Assembly: GCA_028023455.1 (NCBI GenBank)
Contig: JAQFVV010012441.1
Location: 6,033,544-6,097,543 of the forward strand
Reading direction: 5' to 3'
DNA: 64,000 nucleotides
Source: Epiperipatus broadwayi
Lineage: Eukaryota; Onychophora; Udeonychophora; Euonychophora; Peripatidae
Shown: one piece after another, positions 10,530 to 24,689 of the stretch
Numbering within the stretch: position 1 is the stretch's first letter
Layout of the letters: each line of letters starts with the position of its first letter
Made by a program: the position numbers and the translations under genes
The notes under the pieces: generated by a model
Told to the model about the DNA's origin: nothing
The model's input: only the letters and a program-made list of their open reading frames with translations
The model's database searches: none

Positions 10530-13500
10530 ATGCTGTGATACTAAAACATGCTGATCATGATCAATGCTCTGGCTACTTTGTGCCATTAATATACTGGCCA
10601 ACTATAATTACTTAAATTTCTAATAAATACTAAACTAAATAAAATGAAGTGCATAAAGTTTAAAGGATATGACCTTTGTGCCAGTCCAGGATCATTACCA
10701 ACTGGATGTCCATTAACACTATATATATATATGCCTTTTATATAACTGACTATTATGCATGAATCTAGCACAAGAACAAAAACTCTAGAACAGTTATTGT
10801 GAATAAAAGATATAATAAAATATATAATAATTTTTAATATTTTAGGATTTAATAAATTCACTGGAATAATTTTATCAAAGTAATATCAATTTTTTAATAA
10901 TAATTGAAATGAAATGAAGGTCTGCTGAATATGCCATAAATATAAATTTGGCATTCTGATTTCATTAATGTACAATTAGATATCACATTGTGATTTACAA
11001 ATATCTCAATAGGTTTACATTAAACACACTTATATATAAGCACACAGACATGTGGTATAATAATTTATGAACATATTTGAATTGTCATATAATAATTATA
11101 ATATTAAATTTTTTTAATAATATATAATTAATAACTGATTTAACATATGTGTGTGTGCACAAAAATGCATGCACATGCTGATGTTTATACCATATGACAT
11201 TTTAATTTGTCAAAATAATAAAATCATTAAAAACATATTTTGCACAATTAATTCCATGTTGAAAGTATACATAAAATTCACAAATATATGTGTATATATA
11301 AAAATATATATGAATCACTTATTAATTCCTTCATTATCTAATAGTAAACAAAAAATATTTATTTTTTCTCTTTTTTTTAATAAAAAAATGTAATGTCAAT
11401 TCTTTGATGGTCTTTCATAAAAGTGTTTTTTTTTACTTTTTTTTAAAAAAGTAATATCACATTTTTGGTAAATTACTCTTGATTAATTATAAATGTCTCT
11501 TAAAAACTACTCCAGCAAGATTTTTTTTGTTTCCTAATCTAAAAGGATTTTTGGAATTTCTTTTTTCAAAATAAAATTATCTATAAATCAATCATTTATG
11601 TTTTAGATTTTTAATTCAAGCAAAAATTATTTACTTGTTTTACTTTTAAATTATAGATTTTAAATGTCATTTTCAAGGAATTATTTAAAATAACTTACCA
11701 GATGTATATATATATAATACAATTCTTTTCTTTATTTGTGCTTCTCTTCTTATAGATAAAACACTATACAAATAAATTAATTCTTCAGTAAGCTGATGGC
11801 TTCACTGGATAAGCTGGTCCCTTCTAAATGGTAGACTAGCTTATTGTCATTTTTGGAAAAGTTATAATCCAGATAGATGTTGACCTGCAGTGATCTTCTT
11901 TCAGTCTCTATGCTATCTAATACACACATACATATGACCTATAGAGAAAGCAAAAAGCAGACCATTTATTTTTATGTGAATTCAAACTATTGTAGTGAAC
12001 TAGTAGCAACAGCTGGACATGCACTTTTTTGCTTTCAGTCATAACTTCATTGGAGTTATGTTGTCACCATCTGTAAAACTCAATTTCCTCTGTAATCGTT
12101 TTTCCAATTTTTTATAGTCAGGGTAGAGAAAACATGCAGTAAATAAATATATTTTTTTTATCTTGATTGAAAAAGTTAATGATTCTTTTCAATTTATTTT
12201 AATATTTTGTAAAACAACCTTGTAGGATTTTATAAAAATATGTTATACAAACTATAATTAAAAAAATTGCTAATCAAAATAGATAGTGGGATTTTATAAT
12301 TACCAGTATATTTATTGTAGCAGAAAACATGCTTATTTTAATTTCAGAATCAGAATTAACAAAATATTCATTAGATCTTTTTAAATGTTTAATTTATAAT
12401 AAAAGATTCTAATTTTAAATTATTTAATCCTTAACTGTTATTCCAGTGTTGCTCTTTAAACTTAAATATTTTGATAATGTGTTCAAACCATGAAGTTTTA
12501 AATAAATATCTTAAATAAATAATGTCATTTAATACTTCATTTTATTAAAAAAGTTTTCTTGAAAAGCTTTATCTTTTCAATGCCTCATTAATATACCATA
12601 ATAAACTTTATTATTTGGTATGTGCCATAATCACTAATTAATTTATTACACATGTCATAACTAATTTCCATGTAAATCAGTTAAAATTATGGAAAAGAAT
12701 GAATGCATAGTTGGGATAAATGAATTGGTGATCATTTTAGTTCTATACTATTAAGTTTCTAAATTATATTTACAATAATAACTGATTGTATAAAAGCAAC
12801 AAGCTGATTTCAAATCTAAAGAAATTATTCTAAACAAAAATAATTTTACTTCTTCATTTTTGTGGTTTTATTATTGCTTTTTTAATTTTTTACAAATATT
12901 ATAATAGTCATCAGTAATAATTCTTATAATAAACAAATCAAATTTTTAGTTATAATTATATCATAAAATATTTTTTAATGTAAGTAACAGATACCAGTTA
13001 TGGTGCTTACATTATAAAAATTGGTTGTGGCTATCATGGGTTCAATAAATATTAACAAAAAATTCATATTTACATAATTTAAAAAAAAAAAAACTTTTAT
13101 TTTTTACCATAAGTTGACTGTTTTCTTGATTGAATAATACAATATTTTGATATATACAGTTAAAATTTAAAACAATTTTAAATAATACATTAAGGAAATA
13201 CACAACAAAATCAATATATATAGAAAAATGAGGAATACAGTATTATTTAAATTACACAGAAGCAAAATTTTGAAAATTTTATAGATTTGGTGTCTTATTG
13301 TATCTTTTGTCTAATAATATTTAATTTCATATTTACTAATCAGTAACAGGATGGTTTACATTAAAAAAAATTCTAAGCTTGTTTGGAAATGAATATATCA
13401 AATAAAATATTCATCATTGTAATAGTAATAAAACCATAACCTATTAATGGTAACACTGAATATTTAGAATAGCTATTAAAAATAGTACAGATTGGAAATA

Positions 13501-14690
13501 TTTATAAATGTGGTGGAAGTGATGCCAACACTCATGAATTTGAACATTGCCACTTTGCCTATTAATTAAAGATTTTTTTTAATCTCTGTATATCAAAAAC
13601 TGCCTCTTTGATATTCTTTTAATATAATTTTTTTCTTTATGAAAAATTCTAGTGTTTTTCAGAGCAAAAGTGAAAATAAAATTTCATGTTTACTCATGTT
13701 CAAAGAAAACGGATGTTGTTATTAAGTCATTATTACATTTTTAATATGTGTTTATAAGAATGGTGATATTTTCTTAACTCTTTCTTAATCATCTATGTAA
13801 TTTTGCTTTTAATTTTGATCTTAAAACAATAGAATTCTTTAGACGAAAAGAAATCATAATAAAGAAAAATCAAAGACTAATTTTGACAGATATTTTAAAT
13901 AACCTTTAATTAATAACCAAAATGCAAATTTAATTTATAAATCTTGGGAATCGCATGATGACTTTCATTTTCACAAAATTTCAACACTTTTTATTTGAAA
14001 ATGGTTATATAAATAATTGAAAATATTTCTGCATTTTAGAATTGTCATTATAAATATTTATTATCATGGTTAAGGCTTTATTTTTTAATTATATATATAT
14101 ATTGTACCCTCACTAAAGATTGACTTTCTGGCTAACTAGGAAATAACTATACTAAACTACAGTCAAATTACATACAATGACTATTAAGATAATTAATATT
14201 AGGATTAGCTCAAAATACACTACTAACACACAATATCTAATAAAATCAATATTTTATATAAATTAAAAGATAATAGCACTTACATTCACAATAAATAATT
14301 AGGTTTCAACTAGAATACTCAACTCATTTATTTTGATAATAAATTTAATTTATAACTAGCTTGTTAGTATAAATAAAATATGATTATATTAAAATAACAA
14401 ATATGATTATAAACTCTTTACATGAGATGTTCAGTAAGGTACAATGGGTTAAACATTGAGGATATATCCCTAAAGATACATTCCCAATGGCATAAGAATA
14501 TTACCCTACCAAATTCATATACCAAAGCTATCACATAATACTCTCATGTCTTTAAACATACATATAATAAACTTAACATATGATATACAAATTTATTACA
14601 GAAACAACAATAAATTAATGACAAATCCTTTAATAAAATGATAAAAAATTAAGTCAGATGTCACATGCCCTAATTTTAATAAAGCTCGTA
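10530..14690. other. AT-rich DNA without recognised features
   Basis: Very AT-rich. A less biased island at about 11780-12080 has no open frame of note and no family I recognise. Short frames at 10586-10861 and 11151-11393 show no domain. Confidence 0.5.
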
Positions 14691-14699
14691 TTTACAAAT

Positions 14700-14810
14700 G
14701 TTATATATAGAGCTCACAAAACAAGCTCTTAACAAGCTTTGAGAATATCCTCAACCCCAGACCAGTTTCTGCATTTAGTGTCATCAGTGAGGTTCCAGGA
14801 TATTCATAAA
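14700..14810 (+). repeat. Possible diverged copy of repeat family F
   Basis: The fragment 'accccagaccagtttctgca' followed by 'catcagtgaggttcc' resembles the 'ctccagaccaattggttt' and 'ctcacctcagtg' portion of the copies at 28310-28470 and 57430-57610. The match is patchy, so this is a weak call. Confidence 0.3.
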
Positions 14811-17320
14811 AAATTCTAATTGAAAATTTAACATTAACTGATAATTCTTTTAATACTAATTTTACAAATCTTTTAAAAATAATCTCAGATTCATTTTTAA
14901 TGCCAATAATAAAAATAAATTAATTAACTAAGACCCTGTAGTTAAATGTAATGAGGGATTTTACAAAATATCTAACTACCCTTACAAAAAATAACAACAA
15001 TAAGCAACTAAGATACTTTAATGACTCTTAACATTAAATATATTTAAAATTAATGTTTAGCAATAAAACATAAATAAAAGAATATGTCTCTAAGCAAACA
15101 TTATACAATATTTTATTTATTTTATGTGGCATTCGTAAAATATAATATATTTTGATGTAGTGGCAATATTAAGTATCTCAAATTGGTGTTAGATCATATT
15201 AAACTAACTACCAATGACTATATCTTCTACAATAATAATATTTATATACTTTATTACGCAATCATCTAATAGTAATAATAATTTTTCTAAGTAATCTTTA
15301 TGAATCATAAGCAAATGAGTAATGTCTTAAACCATTAATCTTTATAGTTCGTGCATGTGAAATGAAAAATCCTCAATGAATGTCATTCCAACGAATTAAA
15401 CTCCCAACAATGAATTAATTTAAAAACAATTAACAATTTTATTATAGTTGCACAACATTATAGCTATTATACAATCAAATTATAAAAATTAAAAAATATT
15501 TACAACTATAATATAAAAATTAACACTATCTAAAATTAAAACATTTTTCTAACAAATATTACAAGTAAATAAAAAAAATAAGATAGCCTTCATTCCTACT
15601 ACCTAAAAATAAAATAAAATCTTACATTAATAATGATGATACACTATCTTTATTTAATAAAACAATAACATTATATTGTTTTGTGGTGGAAAAATAATGA
15701 TAGTAAACATCCCAATTTCTAAATTTAATATTACATTTGTAATATCTTTAAAAATGCATTTATTATTATGTAACTCTTAACTATAAGTTTAGATCTAAAT
15801 ACACCTATATAACTCAACACAAAGTAAAATATTTTAAAATTATTTAAATAATTCCTTTGCAGTTCAGCAGAGAATCATCTTAATATTTAAATATACTTTG
15901 ATATTCTAATACCAGAAAATTTAAATAAAGAAAAATATATTAATACTTCCCTTTGTAAGAAAACTACTTATGAAAAAAAATACTTAAAATATAACATCTT
16001 GGGTTTTCTCTATTTTAAATAGGTTTATATTCCTTATTGCAAATTTCTTTAAAAAGGAACTATTAATAAATTATATTGTTTGAAATTTTATTTTTAATGT
16101 ATGTTTTATATTTTACATTCATAGTAGCATTTAAATTATTCTTTAATTATTATCACTTTCATTCCAATTCAAATATGCATTTATTTGAGTTTAATGATCT
16201 CTAATACTTATAATATTCATAGAAATATTAATCATTCCTCTCCTATTTTTATATTATGAAAATCATTAAACATATTAACATTATTTGTGATAGAAGTTAT
16301 TTTTATACCTCATCTTGTTGCATAAACTACCAGCTTCTAACAGTTTAGCCATTACTTTACCATATTTTAAGAACTATCCTCTATGATGTGATTCCAGTGG
16401 TGATTGACAGTGATTATAGTGTGGGATATGGAATAATAACACAAACAGGTAAGAAAATATTATCATGGATACAGTGCTAAAATAAAAAGGTCTGTATTTA
16501 TCAGGCACCTAAAAATTCTTGTCATGGCTTTACTCTTATTGACTATAATGAGTGCAATTTTGCATGGAAAAATACTATAGTCTATTAATAAATTCAAACT
16601 CTGACAATATAAGTCACAGATAACATCATTTCAAATATATCACTAAACACCTAAGATTTATTATAACAATTACTCTCCCAATCACCATATTATATCTTCC
16701 ACATACCGAGTAACTCTATTAACATTATAAAATTTTACAATTTCCAAACCACTTTACTAAAAAGCAATAAAGATCTAAAATTCATTTCAAGATGGTTTTA
16801 AAAGTTTTTTTAAGCACAAATAATTTCGATAACACACATATTGATATTATACACTTATTCATTTATTGTTCCATTATATAATTTAGAGATCAATATTTCT
16901 ATATTTCTCTGTATCTCAACAGATATCATTCATACAATAATATATTAATAACTAAACTATGTTATAAAATGTATGCATATTCAAGCATTTATGATAAATA
17001 AATATTTTAAAATACGCTTAGATATTTTAAGGCATTCACTTGCATTCATTTTTTTATAATACATCCAACAATAATTATACACATGGTTCATTCAGCTTTT
17101 AAATATTCAAGCAATATGATTCATAATAATAAAGTATTAATTTTAAAATATATCATTTAAAAATATCAAACAATGCAATATAAATAATAAATAAGATTAC
17201 CTATTATCCCAGCAATTATTGAAACAATGAATGGTGATCCACTTCTCAACTGTCCATCCAAACAAATAATAATTATTAATCATCTGTCAGAAAATTAATT
17301 TCTGAAAAACCCATTTTTCT
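14811..17320. other. AT-rich DNA without recognised features
   Basis: No coding frame, RNA gene or recognised repeat was seen. Composition is strongly A/T with scattered AAT and TTA words. Confidence 0.55.
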
Positions 17321-17326
17321 TTATTT

Positions 17327-17622
17327 AATATAATAAACTAAAGATCAGCATTTCAAGCTAATGTATATGTGCTTTATGAATCTTAATAATAAATGAATAC
17401 TTTCATTTCCAACACAAGATAAAGTCTTTGTGAAAGAATAGAATGAATCTATCTATTCTTTCAACCCAAATGCTTAAGTATGGGCAAATCTTAAGCACTT
17501 GAAATGAGAGCATGAAGATAAACCAATCACTTTAAATTACTTCTTACCATATTTGAATGAATGATGCCTATGAAATTTTCTACAATTTACGACATGTCAT
17601 TCTTAAATGAAACTAAACATAT
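17327..17622 (+). repeat. Dispersed repeat family C, copy 1
   Basis: Begins near 'aataaactaaagatcagcat' and runs to 'attcttaaatgaaactaaac'. The reverse complement of 55863-56152 matches over the full length, which fixes both ends. Internally it contains two imperfect hairpins: 'gaaagaatagaatgaat' with 'attctttc', and 'tgcttaagtatgggc' with 'cttaagca'. A non-autonomous element of about 300 bp is likely; its class is unknown. Confidence 0.75.
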
Positions 17623-17672
17623 GTAAATGATATATTTATTTTATATAGCATGATGTTTATGAATTGTAATAA

Positions 17673-17897
17673 ACTAAAAATCAGCATTTCAAGATAAAGT
17701 ACATATGCTTTATGAATCTTAATAATAAATGAATACTTTCATTTCCAACACAAGATAAAGTCTTTGTGAAAGAATAGAATGAATCCACCTATTCTTTCAA
17801 CCCAAATGCTTAAGTATGGTCAAATCTTAAGCACTGAAAATGAAAGTGTAAAGATAAACCAATCACTTTAAATTACTTCTTATTATGTCTGAATATA
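17673..17897 (+). repeat. Dispersed repeat family C, copy 2 (truncated)
   Basis: A direct repeat of 17335-17560 with few substitutions, including 'aaagtctttgtgaaagaata' and 'caacccaaatgcttaagtat'. It stops after 'attatgtctgaata', short of the end seen in copy 1. The two copies lie about 340 bp apart in the same orientation. Confidence 0.75.
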
Positions 17898-17899
17898 AG

Positions 17900-18628
17900 A
17901 AAACTAATCTATCTTAAGATTAAATAAAAAATACATTATAATAAACAGGTTAGTTAAAACACTATTTTAAAATATTAGAATTAAACTAAAAGAATGAGAA
18001 AATTCAAAAGTTATGAAAAAGTCTTTCTTTTTGCAAGTTAAATGCTTTTCAAAATTCTTCCCCATTGCCTAGTTATGGGTAGACCATTCTGAACAAAAGT
18101 TATTCTCCTCTCCTGGTACCATTCAATGAAAGGTATAAATAATGAAATTAAATCCTGCAGTATCTGAGGAAAATATTGGTCAACCTGGGAACATAAATAT
18201 TTATTTCAGACTATTTTCTGAATATCTATGCAGGCATGCAATATTTAAAAAAAAAAAATTAAGGATCCATTTTTATGTCAAAAATATCTTCTATGTACAT
18301 ATTTCGTATTATTTCCAATGGTTGTATATGCCAAACATATCATATTATACCTCACATGTAATATTTACATCCCCACATTTTATTGGTAAAACATCAGTAG
18401 AATATTATATAATGTAATATTTATTGATTTATTACATTCTTTCAGCAGGCATCTACATTTTATTTATTAAAGGTGGATATTTCTTTTTTTTTTAAATATT
18501 CAAAACTTTTATTCTTAAAAATGTATATATTTTAACTAGTTATTTTCTTTAAGTAAAATGACAGCTTTACCATCAAGCATTAATTAAATGATACAATATA
18601 AATCTTCAAAAGAGATGTATTAGAGTTA
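17900..18628. other. AT-rich DNA without recognised features
   Basis: The 91-codon frame at 18142-18417 (+) has no recognisable motif, and composition resembles the flanks. No gene is called. Confidence 0.5.
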
Positions 18629-18629
18629 T

Positions 18630-19713
18630 TTTGGTACTTGTTAAATAGCCACTGTACATCAGTTGGTGATGCTGTTTCTGTGCAAAACACAAAAATATGC
18701 CATTTAATATGGCTGAACTTATGATGTATAGAACAGTTCTGTTCATATAATCCATTATCAGGCCTAGATGGTGTTGCACACATGTATTATGGCCCACTGA
18801 TATGCTTCATGACACTATGCAAATAACACACACTTCACAGATTGCTACCATATGATATGAGGGTGGATGTAATTCAACTGGCCATAACTTTTAATGTGCA
18901 TTCAATGTAATGATCTTAGACCATAGCTGATGTAGTATTATCTAATAATTGTAAGCCCATCCCTGCACTTTCCTACATAGCTTGGAAGGTGAAAAAAATT
19001 GCAAAAGGGTAGGGCCAAGCACCATTTTCCAGAATTCATGTGAGTAGGCACATTTTCATGAGAAGAAGTACAAGACAAATTGTAAGCTTGGTTTGATCAG
19101 AATAATGCATTATTTGGATGATCCTTTGGATTGGAAAAACCGTCATTCCTCCCTGCACCTTCTAGTGCTATGCGCTGAAATTTAATTTAATGGAATTTTT
19201 TATTTAATTCAGGATGATTAGTTTGTTATCAAGTGGTTTTTTTAATTTTGTTTAAATGTTTAATTTACTATTAGAAAAATTATGTACATTTTTAAATAAA
19301 AAGAAAAGTGTTTTGTTTTTGATGTTTAATGTTATTTGCTATGAAGAACATAAACTTCTCTGAGTTTTCATGTTGTTTTGGAAATCATAAGCTTGCTTTG
19401 ATCAGAGTGATGCATCTTTTGGATGATCTTTTGAATTGGCAAAGCCATCAGTCCATCCCCTGCACATTCCAGCATTATGTACTGTAATTTAATTGAATGG
19501 AATTTTATTTAATTTGGGCTGATTAGTTTATTAATCCAATGGTTTTTTTTTAATTTTTGTTTAAACATTTCATTTACTATTAGAAGAATAACATACATTT
19601 TTAATAAAAAGAAAAGTGTTTTATTTTGTCCCAGCCCAGAAACATTTTAAAACATTTTTGCACAGAATCAGCACCACCAAGTGATGTACAATGGTTATTT
19701 AACAAGTACCATT
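18630..19713. mobile_element. Non-autonomous DNA transposon with about 57-bp TIRs and an internal tandem duplication
   Basis: The left end at 18630-18687 starts 'ttggtacttgttaaatagcc' and includes 'actgtacatcagttggtgat'. It is repeated in inverted orientation at about 19655-19711 (complement 'aatggtacttgttaaataac' ... 'tgtacatcacttggtg' ... 'tctgtgcaaaa'). Inside lies a tandem duplication of about 240 bp: 19084-19320 and 19388-19627 share 'gatgatcttttg' and 'cccctgcac' type words and the ending 'aataaaaagaaaagtgtttt'. The short minus-strand frames near 18580-18797 overlap the left TIR and show no transposase motif. The TIR architecture supports a cut-and-paste element. The superfamily cannot be assigned, because I could not settle a target-site duplication. 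Confidence 0.7.
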
Positions 19714-19719
19714 ATTTTA

Positions 19720-21255
19720 TTTTAGAGAAAAGTCATTTCAAAACATATACTTTATTGGTTTTATCATAAATAAATGTTTTTCAAAAAGCATAAAACAGTC
19801 ATTTTTTTCAATTTTTCTTTCAAATACATCATTCTCAGATGTAACTTCATTAAATTAAGCTTTGAAGATAAATTAAATATAAGATTACCCATTCACATTC
19901 ACATATCAAAACAGTTATTTTTGCACATCATAAAAATATCTGTAATTTAACTTTTAACTTAAATGCAAAATATTAATTTTCCTTTTCCTTCCCCTGAACT
20001 TAATAATGTTATGAGAATGATTTTTCATAAATATTATTTTCCTATTAGTTAACTTAATTTTTCTTGAAAAATTAGATTTATTATAACAATACAAAGTTAT
20101 TAAAAATAAATGTTCATTCAACCTGAATATATTATTTATATAAAATTCAAGTCATGCTATGGTTAAATTCTCATTGGCATCTGATGCACATTGTCCCAAC
20201 ACTTAAATGCCTATTATCATCTTCCATAAAAATCATTATAGTTTTAAATTAAGCTTCAAGTAAAATGTTCTGATAGGGAACTAGTGTTTTAATTTCATTA
20301 TTATTTTAAAATAATTATTAAATTATATTTTTTAAACTTTTAAAAGAACATAATAATAATTATAAAAATTATTACTGTTATAATTACAAAAAAAATTTAT
20401 AAATTTCACATTAAACTGTACTAATAAATTCAAAACACACACTGCAAAGTCTAGGTTTGATTGAACCTTTTCTTTTATACTGATTTAATCTTGTGATTCA
20501 ATTTGTTAATTCTGCTTTTAAAACACTTGCTAATCTACATAAACTAAATTAATTTCCTTTTTAAAATTACTTTTAAAACTATGAGTCAACATTTTAAAAA
20601 TATTATACCAGAATTATTCAATACTTTAAATATTTAAATACTTTTAGTAAAATGTCAAATATCTTTATTAAAAGAATTTATAAATATTAATGATTCTAAA
20701 ATATTAATTTTAAAACAAAATATTCTATTTAAACAACAATAATAATTTTAACTGTTACTTTTTAAAATATTATCTATCTTTAGACTTATTTTTGCAACAT
20801 TTACAATGTATCTAATTTTATTAATAAGACTAGAAATCAATGTTTTCCTTTCCCTAACATAGAAAAGCTCACATACTAACACACACCTTGACACTTTCAA
20901 AACATTCTAGACTAATATTAAATTATTTATTCTTTAAATAATAATTTAAACAAATAATTATTTTAAACACAGTATATAAAATATTTATTACTATAATTAA
21001 ACTACTATATTGTTATAGTATCTACTGAATATAATAAATAAAAATCTTATCTTTTAAAGAATATATTATATTATTTTACTACTTGTCCTATATTAAAATG
21101 ACTAAACTATTTAAAACATCTTTACAGACTTTTATTTACTGAGTTTGAACTTGTACTACTTATGAAATAACAATTACATATTATAAAATATATTTTTTAA
21201 AAAAATCTTCATTTCAAACCTTACCTAATATATATATTGTTTTTGATATATTTTA
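19720..21255. other. AT-rich DNA without recognised features
   Basis: Strongly A/T with short open frames broken every few codons. No repeat or RNA gene was recognised. Confidence 0.55.
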
Positions 21256-21410
<155 letters not shown>

Positions 21411-21609
21411 ATGGTTTTAGTTTTTTTAAATAATTTTTTTGTCAAATATTTTTTTTTTTTGTATTTCTTATATAAAGTATTTTTATACAATGTTTTATAA
21501 ATATGTATTATTATTTTTTTATCCAAAGTTTTTTAAAGCTTTTTAGCCTATAGGAATTAATTTTGTTATCTTATACATAACTGTCTGTAATATTTTAATT
21601 TTTAAATTC

Positions 21610-21690
21610 TCGTGATAACCATTTTGCTGTGTTCTCTGATGAAAACCAGTCTGCTGGCTGAAATATTAAAGCAGTTTTATAGAGAAGTAA
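21610..21690 (+). repeat. PLE-like 3' tail motif
   Basis: A 'ctctgatgaaaaccagtctg' followed by 'ctggctgaaatatt' has the layout seen at retroelement tails in this window: CTGATGA, a short CCAG/CTGG hairpin, then GAAA. No linked GIY-YIG or RT sequence is recognisable upstream. The hairpin spacing and possible stem I do not satisfy a hammerhead. Confidence 0.3.
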
Positions 21691-21699
21691 TTGTGTGTT

Positions 21700-24505
21700 T
21701 TTATTATATTTTTATTTTTCCTTTAGTTAGTTTGTATATATATAATTAAAAAACTTAAGGCCACACAGCAAAACTGAAAAGGTATATATCAGAATTTAAC
21801 AAAACAAAAATTGAAAGAAAAACATTTTTATGTGAAAAATATAAGTATCACTCATATTAATAAAAAAATTAAACCAAAAATGGAATTGAACAGGATATGT
21901 CGCTAAAAAAGATGATAATGGATAAAGAATTGAAGACAAAAGACATGTGTAGGATAGATGAATGAAATAAGGACCTGTATCAAACCTATATTTTTAAAGA
22001 AATGATATGATGGGGAAACTGAATTAAATTCAGTCTTTTATCTTAGAGTGGATTGTTAAAAGATCAATATGAATAAAATGATATATATAAATTGCGCTTG
22101 TAATTACTATTAAAAAAATTTATTAGGATAATTGGATGATAAAACATCGATAAAATTAGATAATAATATTTTAGAAAAATATATAATTGGAAAGAATAAA
22201 TAGCCTTTGGATTGGTTAATTAAAATCATTGTCGGGCCCACGTCCTGTAATCCTGATCTAGGATTTTAATCATATTTCCAGAATAAATATTTACTAAAAA
22301 TAACTATAAACAAAAAATATTTTAGCTTATATTTAGCCATTATTAAATAAAAGTATAAAGCTATTATTTGCTTTCAAATTAAATAAATACGTCAATAAAA
22401 AAAATGACCTGATTTTAAAGAACATTTTCTAATCGTATATTTATTTTTCCTTCTCTAAATCGAAACAGACTTAAAACAGCCAGTGGGCTCAGCAAAATAA
22501 ATTATGAAACTAAAAAAATCTCTTTTTTTTATTATAAATCAATAGATCAATGTTAGCAAATAAAATTATTTATAGACGTAAACTTTTTTAATATGGCATT
22601 ATTAATAACAATGATTTTTTCCTAATATATACAGTTTAAAAATAAAATGAAAAACACGAATCGTTAGACTATACATATCAGTACGATGCAAATAAATTTA
22701 AGGCATAAGAATTTCCACTACACAATGAATATATATATATATGTGTATAAGGGTAATTGTGGGTGTGTATACATATATGCGGCTTCCCTCCAAAACTGTT
22801 GTTAAGCTTTAGTGACAAACTATAAAAAAAAGCATATAATTATTTATCCGAATAGAGTCATACAATGATAAACATCAATTATTGTGGTGGGTTAATAATT
22901 TCATTCACTTCAATTTATTTGATGTTTTATTATTTACGTTTTGCATTTGACATTTGCCCAGGAATCTCAACGTTATGTCACTATTGCTAAACCTCCAGAA
23001 TAGGGGAAATCAACAGTAGCTACTGTTAATAAAGATCAATAATCCCAAAACCTTTTACTAAAAACCTTTTACATTTTAATGATGTAAAGAATTTATTAAA
23101 AATTAAACTGCTTTAAATATTGAATAATCATAAATTGTGATTTTAAAAAAATGGGGGAAAATGACACTGAAAATAAATAATAAATGTGACCAGTTGGTCA
23201 TCTTATCTTTTAATGGAGTAATTTTAAGAAAAGAAATATTAATAAGAGGAAAATATTACTATAGTAGTTTACAAACTACTTAATTAAAGAATTCTAAATT
23301 AAAATAAATAGTATCAGTAGTAGAGTGAAAGCACAATGCATATACACATGAAAAATTTTATTTTCCCTGTGACATATCAATTAATAATTTATCAATTAAA
23401 ATATCAGTCTTGCACTAACATCAAGCTATGAATTAAGTATAGTCTATAAAGGTTGGTTTATTTTAAGATAGGTTCTAAGCATAACAGAGCCATTTATGCT
23501 TTTTGTAAATTTAATATCAATTTAATGGTGCATGTGCTGAAGAGTAACTTCCACAAAATTATATAAATATATATTTTAAGGAATTTTCTTTAAACTTCTT
23601 TGCATCAATAATTTCAATCCTTGTGGTCAAGTTGCAATCTTTAATGTCTATATAATTATATTGGATCATAAATAAAGGTAGTATTCCACCTTTATCATAA
23701 ATAGGAGGTTGCCTTAACAACAGTTTTAGATTGTTAATTGTTATTGATATTGGGATTGCCTAAGTATTGACAGGTTTTAATGATACTTATGTAGTATATC
23801 AGAGACATCTTATGTTGTTGCTTACATTGCACTGAAAATCCTATTGTCTGAATTATTAGAAAAATTGAAAAACTATTACTATAAATTAACAAGAGAAAAT
23901 AGAAAAGTATCTCTAATTACAATTACTGAGACACTTTTACTATCCAGATGATGAAGAATGAGATACAAAATCCAATAACATATATAGTCAAATCTAAAAA
24001 TATATTTACATCTTTCTTCTATGAAAATATAGATTTTGCCATATATATTTTTATATGTAAATTTAAAATGAATAAAAAATAAATGATACATCTCTACTAA
24101 GAACTGAGACAAAGAGATAACATATAAAATACAATAAATGTACCCATAAATTTCAAATGAGCCAACGAACACTATGAAAACAGAACTATAAAAATATTTT
24201 TATTAAAGAGAAATTGAGTTTTGTAAAAGTAAAAAAAAAAAAGAACTTAATGATGTAAAAAAAAATATAATTCTGAATTAGCAAAGAAAACTATAGTTGA
24301 GAATAAAAGTCTGAAAACTTAAAACTTCAGCATCATGATGTTGAAGAAAAGTTATTTCATCAATCAGAAAAAAATATGAAAATATTATTGAAAAGAAAGT
24401 TGTTATCATAGTGTAAAAGAAAGTATACAAAAAATTATGTAATAATAAACAAAAAAAACAAACAAACAACATATCCCTAAAATTACCACATTTTCCAAAT
24501 TGTAA
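21700..24505. other. AT-rich DNA without recognised features
   Basis: No domain, RNA gene or recognised repeat was seen. A slightly GC-richer phrase near 22230-22260 is isolated. Short frames at 23879-24172 and 24278-24472 show only hydrophobic AT-rich codons. Confidence 0.55.
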
Positions 24506-24510
24506 ACAAT

Positions 24511-24616
24511 TTTAGATCCGAGAGGTATCGCAGCCGCCATGCAAGCAAGTAGTTGGTTGCAGACGGGTGTGGGTTCACGTCCCGGCAGATTCTATGACAT
24601 ATGGAAAAAAAAAAAC
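24511..24616 (+). mobile_element. tRNA-derived SINE, subfamily 1
   Basis: Same head as 4415-4535: 'gatccgagaggtatcgcagc' gives the A-box-like part and 'gggttcacgtcccgg' a B-box close to consensus. The tail is 'gattctatgacatatgg' and an A-run at 24605-24615. The B-box is better preserved here than in the 4.4-kb copy. Confidence 0.75.
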
Positions 24617-24689
24617 TATATTGACAAAGTTATTTACTGTCTCAATGATAAAAGTGTACTAGATGATTGTTACAAATACAGTAATGATA

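Noticed and set aside
21610-21690. Hammerhead ribozyme in the PLE-like tail
   Set aside because: CTGATGA and GAAA are present, but stem II has unpaired flanks and I found no stem I with a valid NUH site.
24511-24616. Functional tRNA gene
   Set aside because: The cloverleaf cannot be completed and the same sequence recurs with a shared non-tRNA tail, which identifies a SINE.
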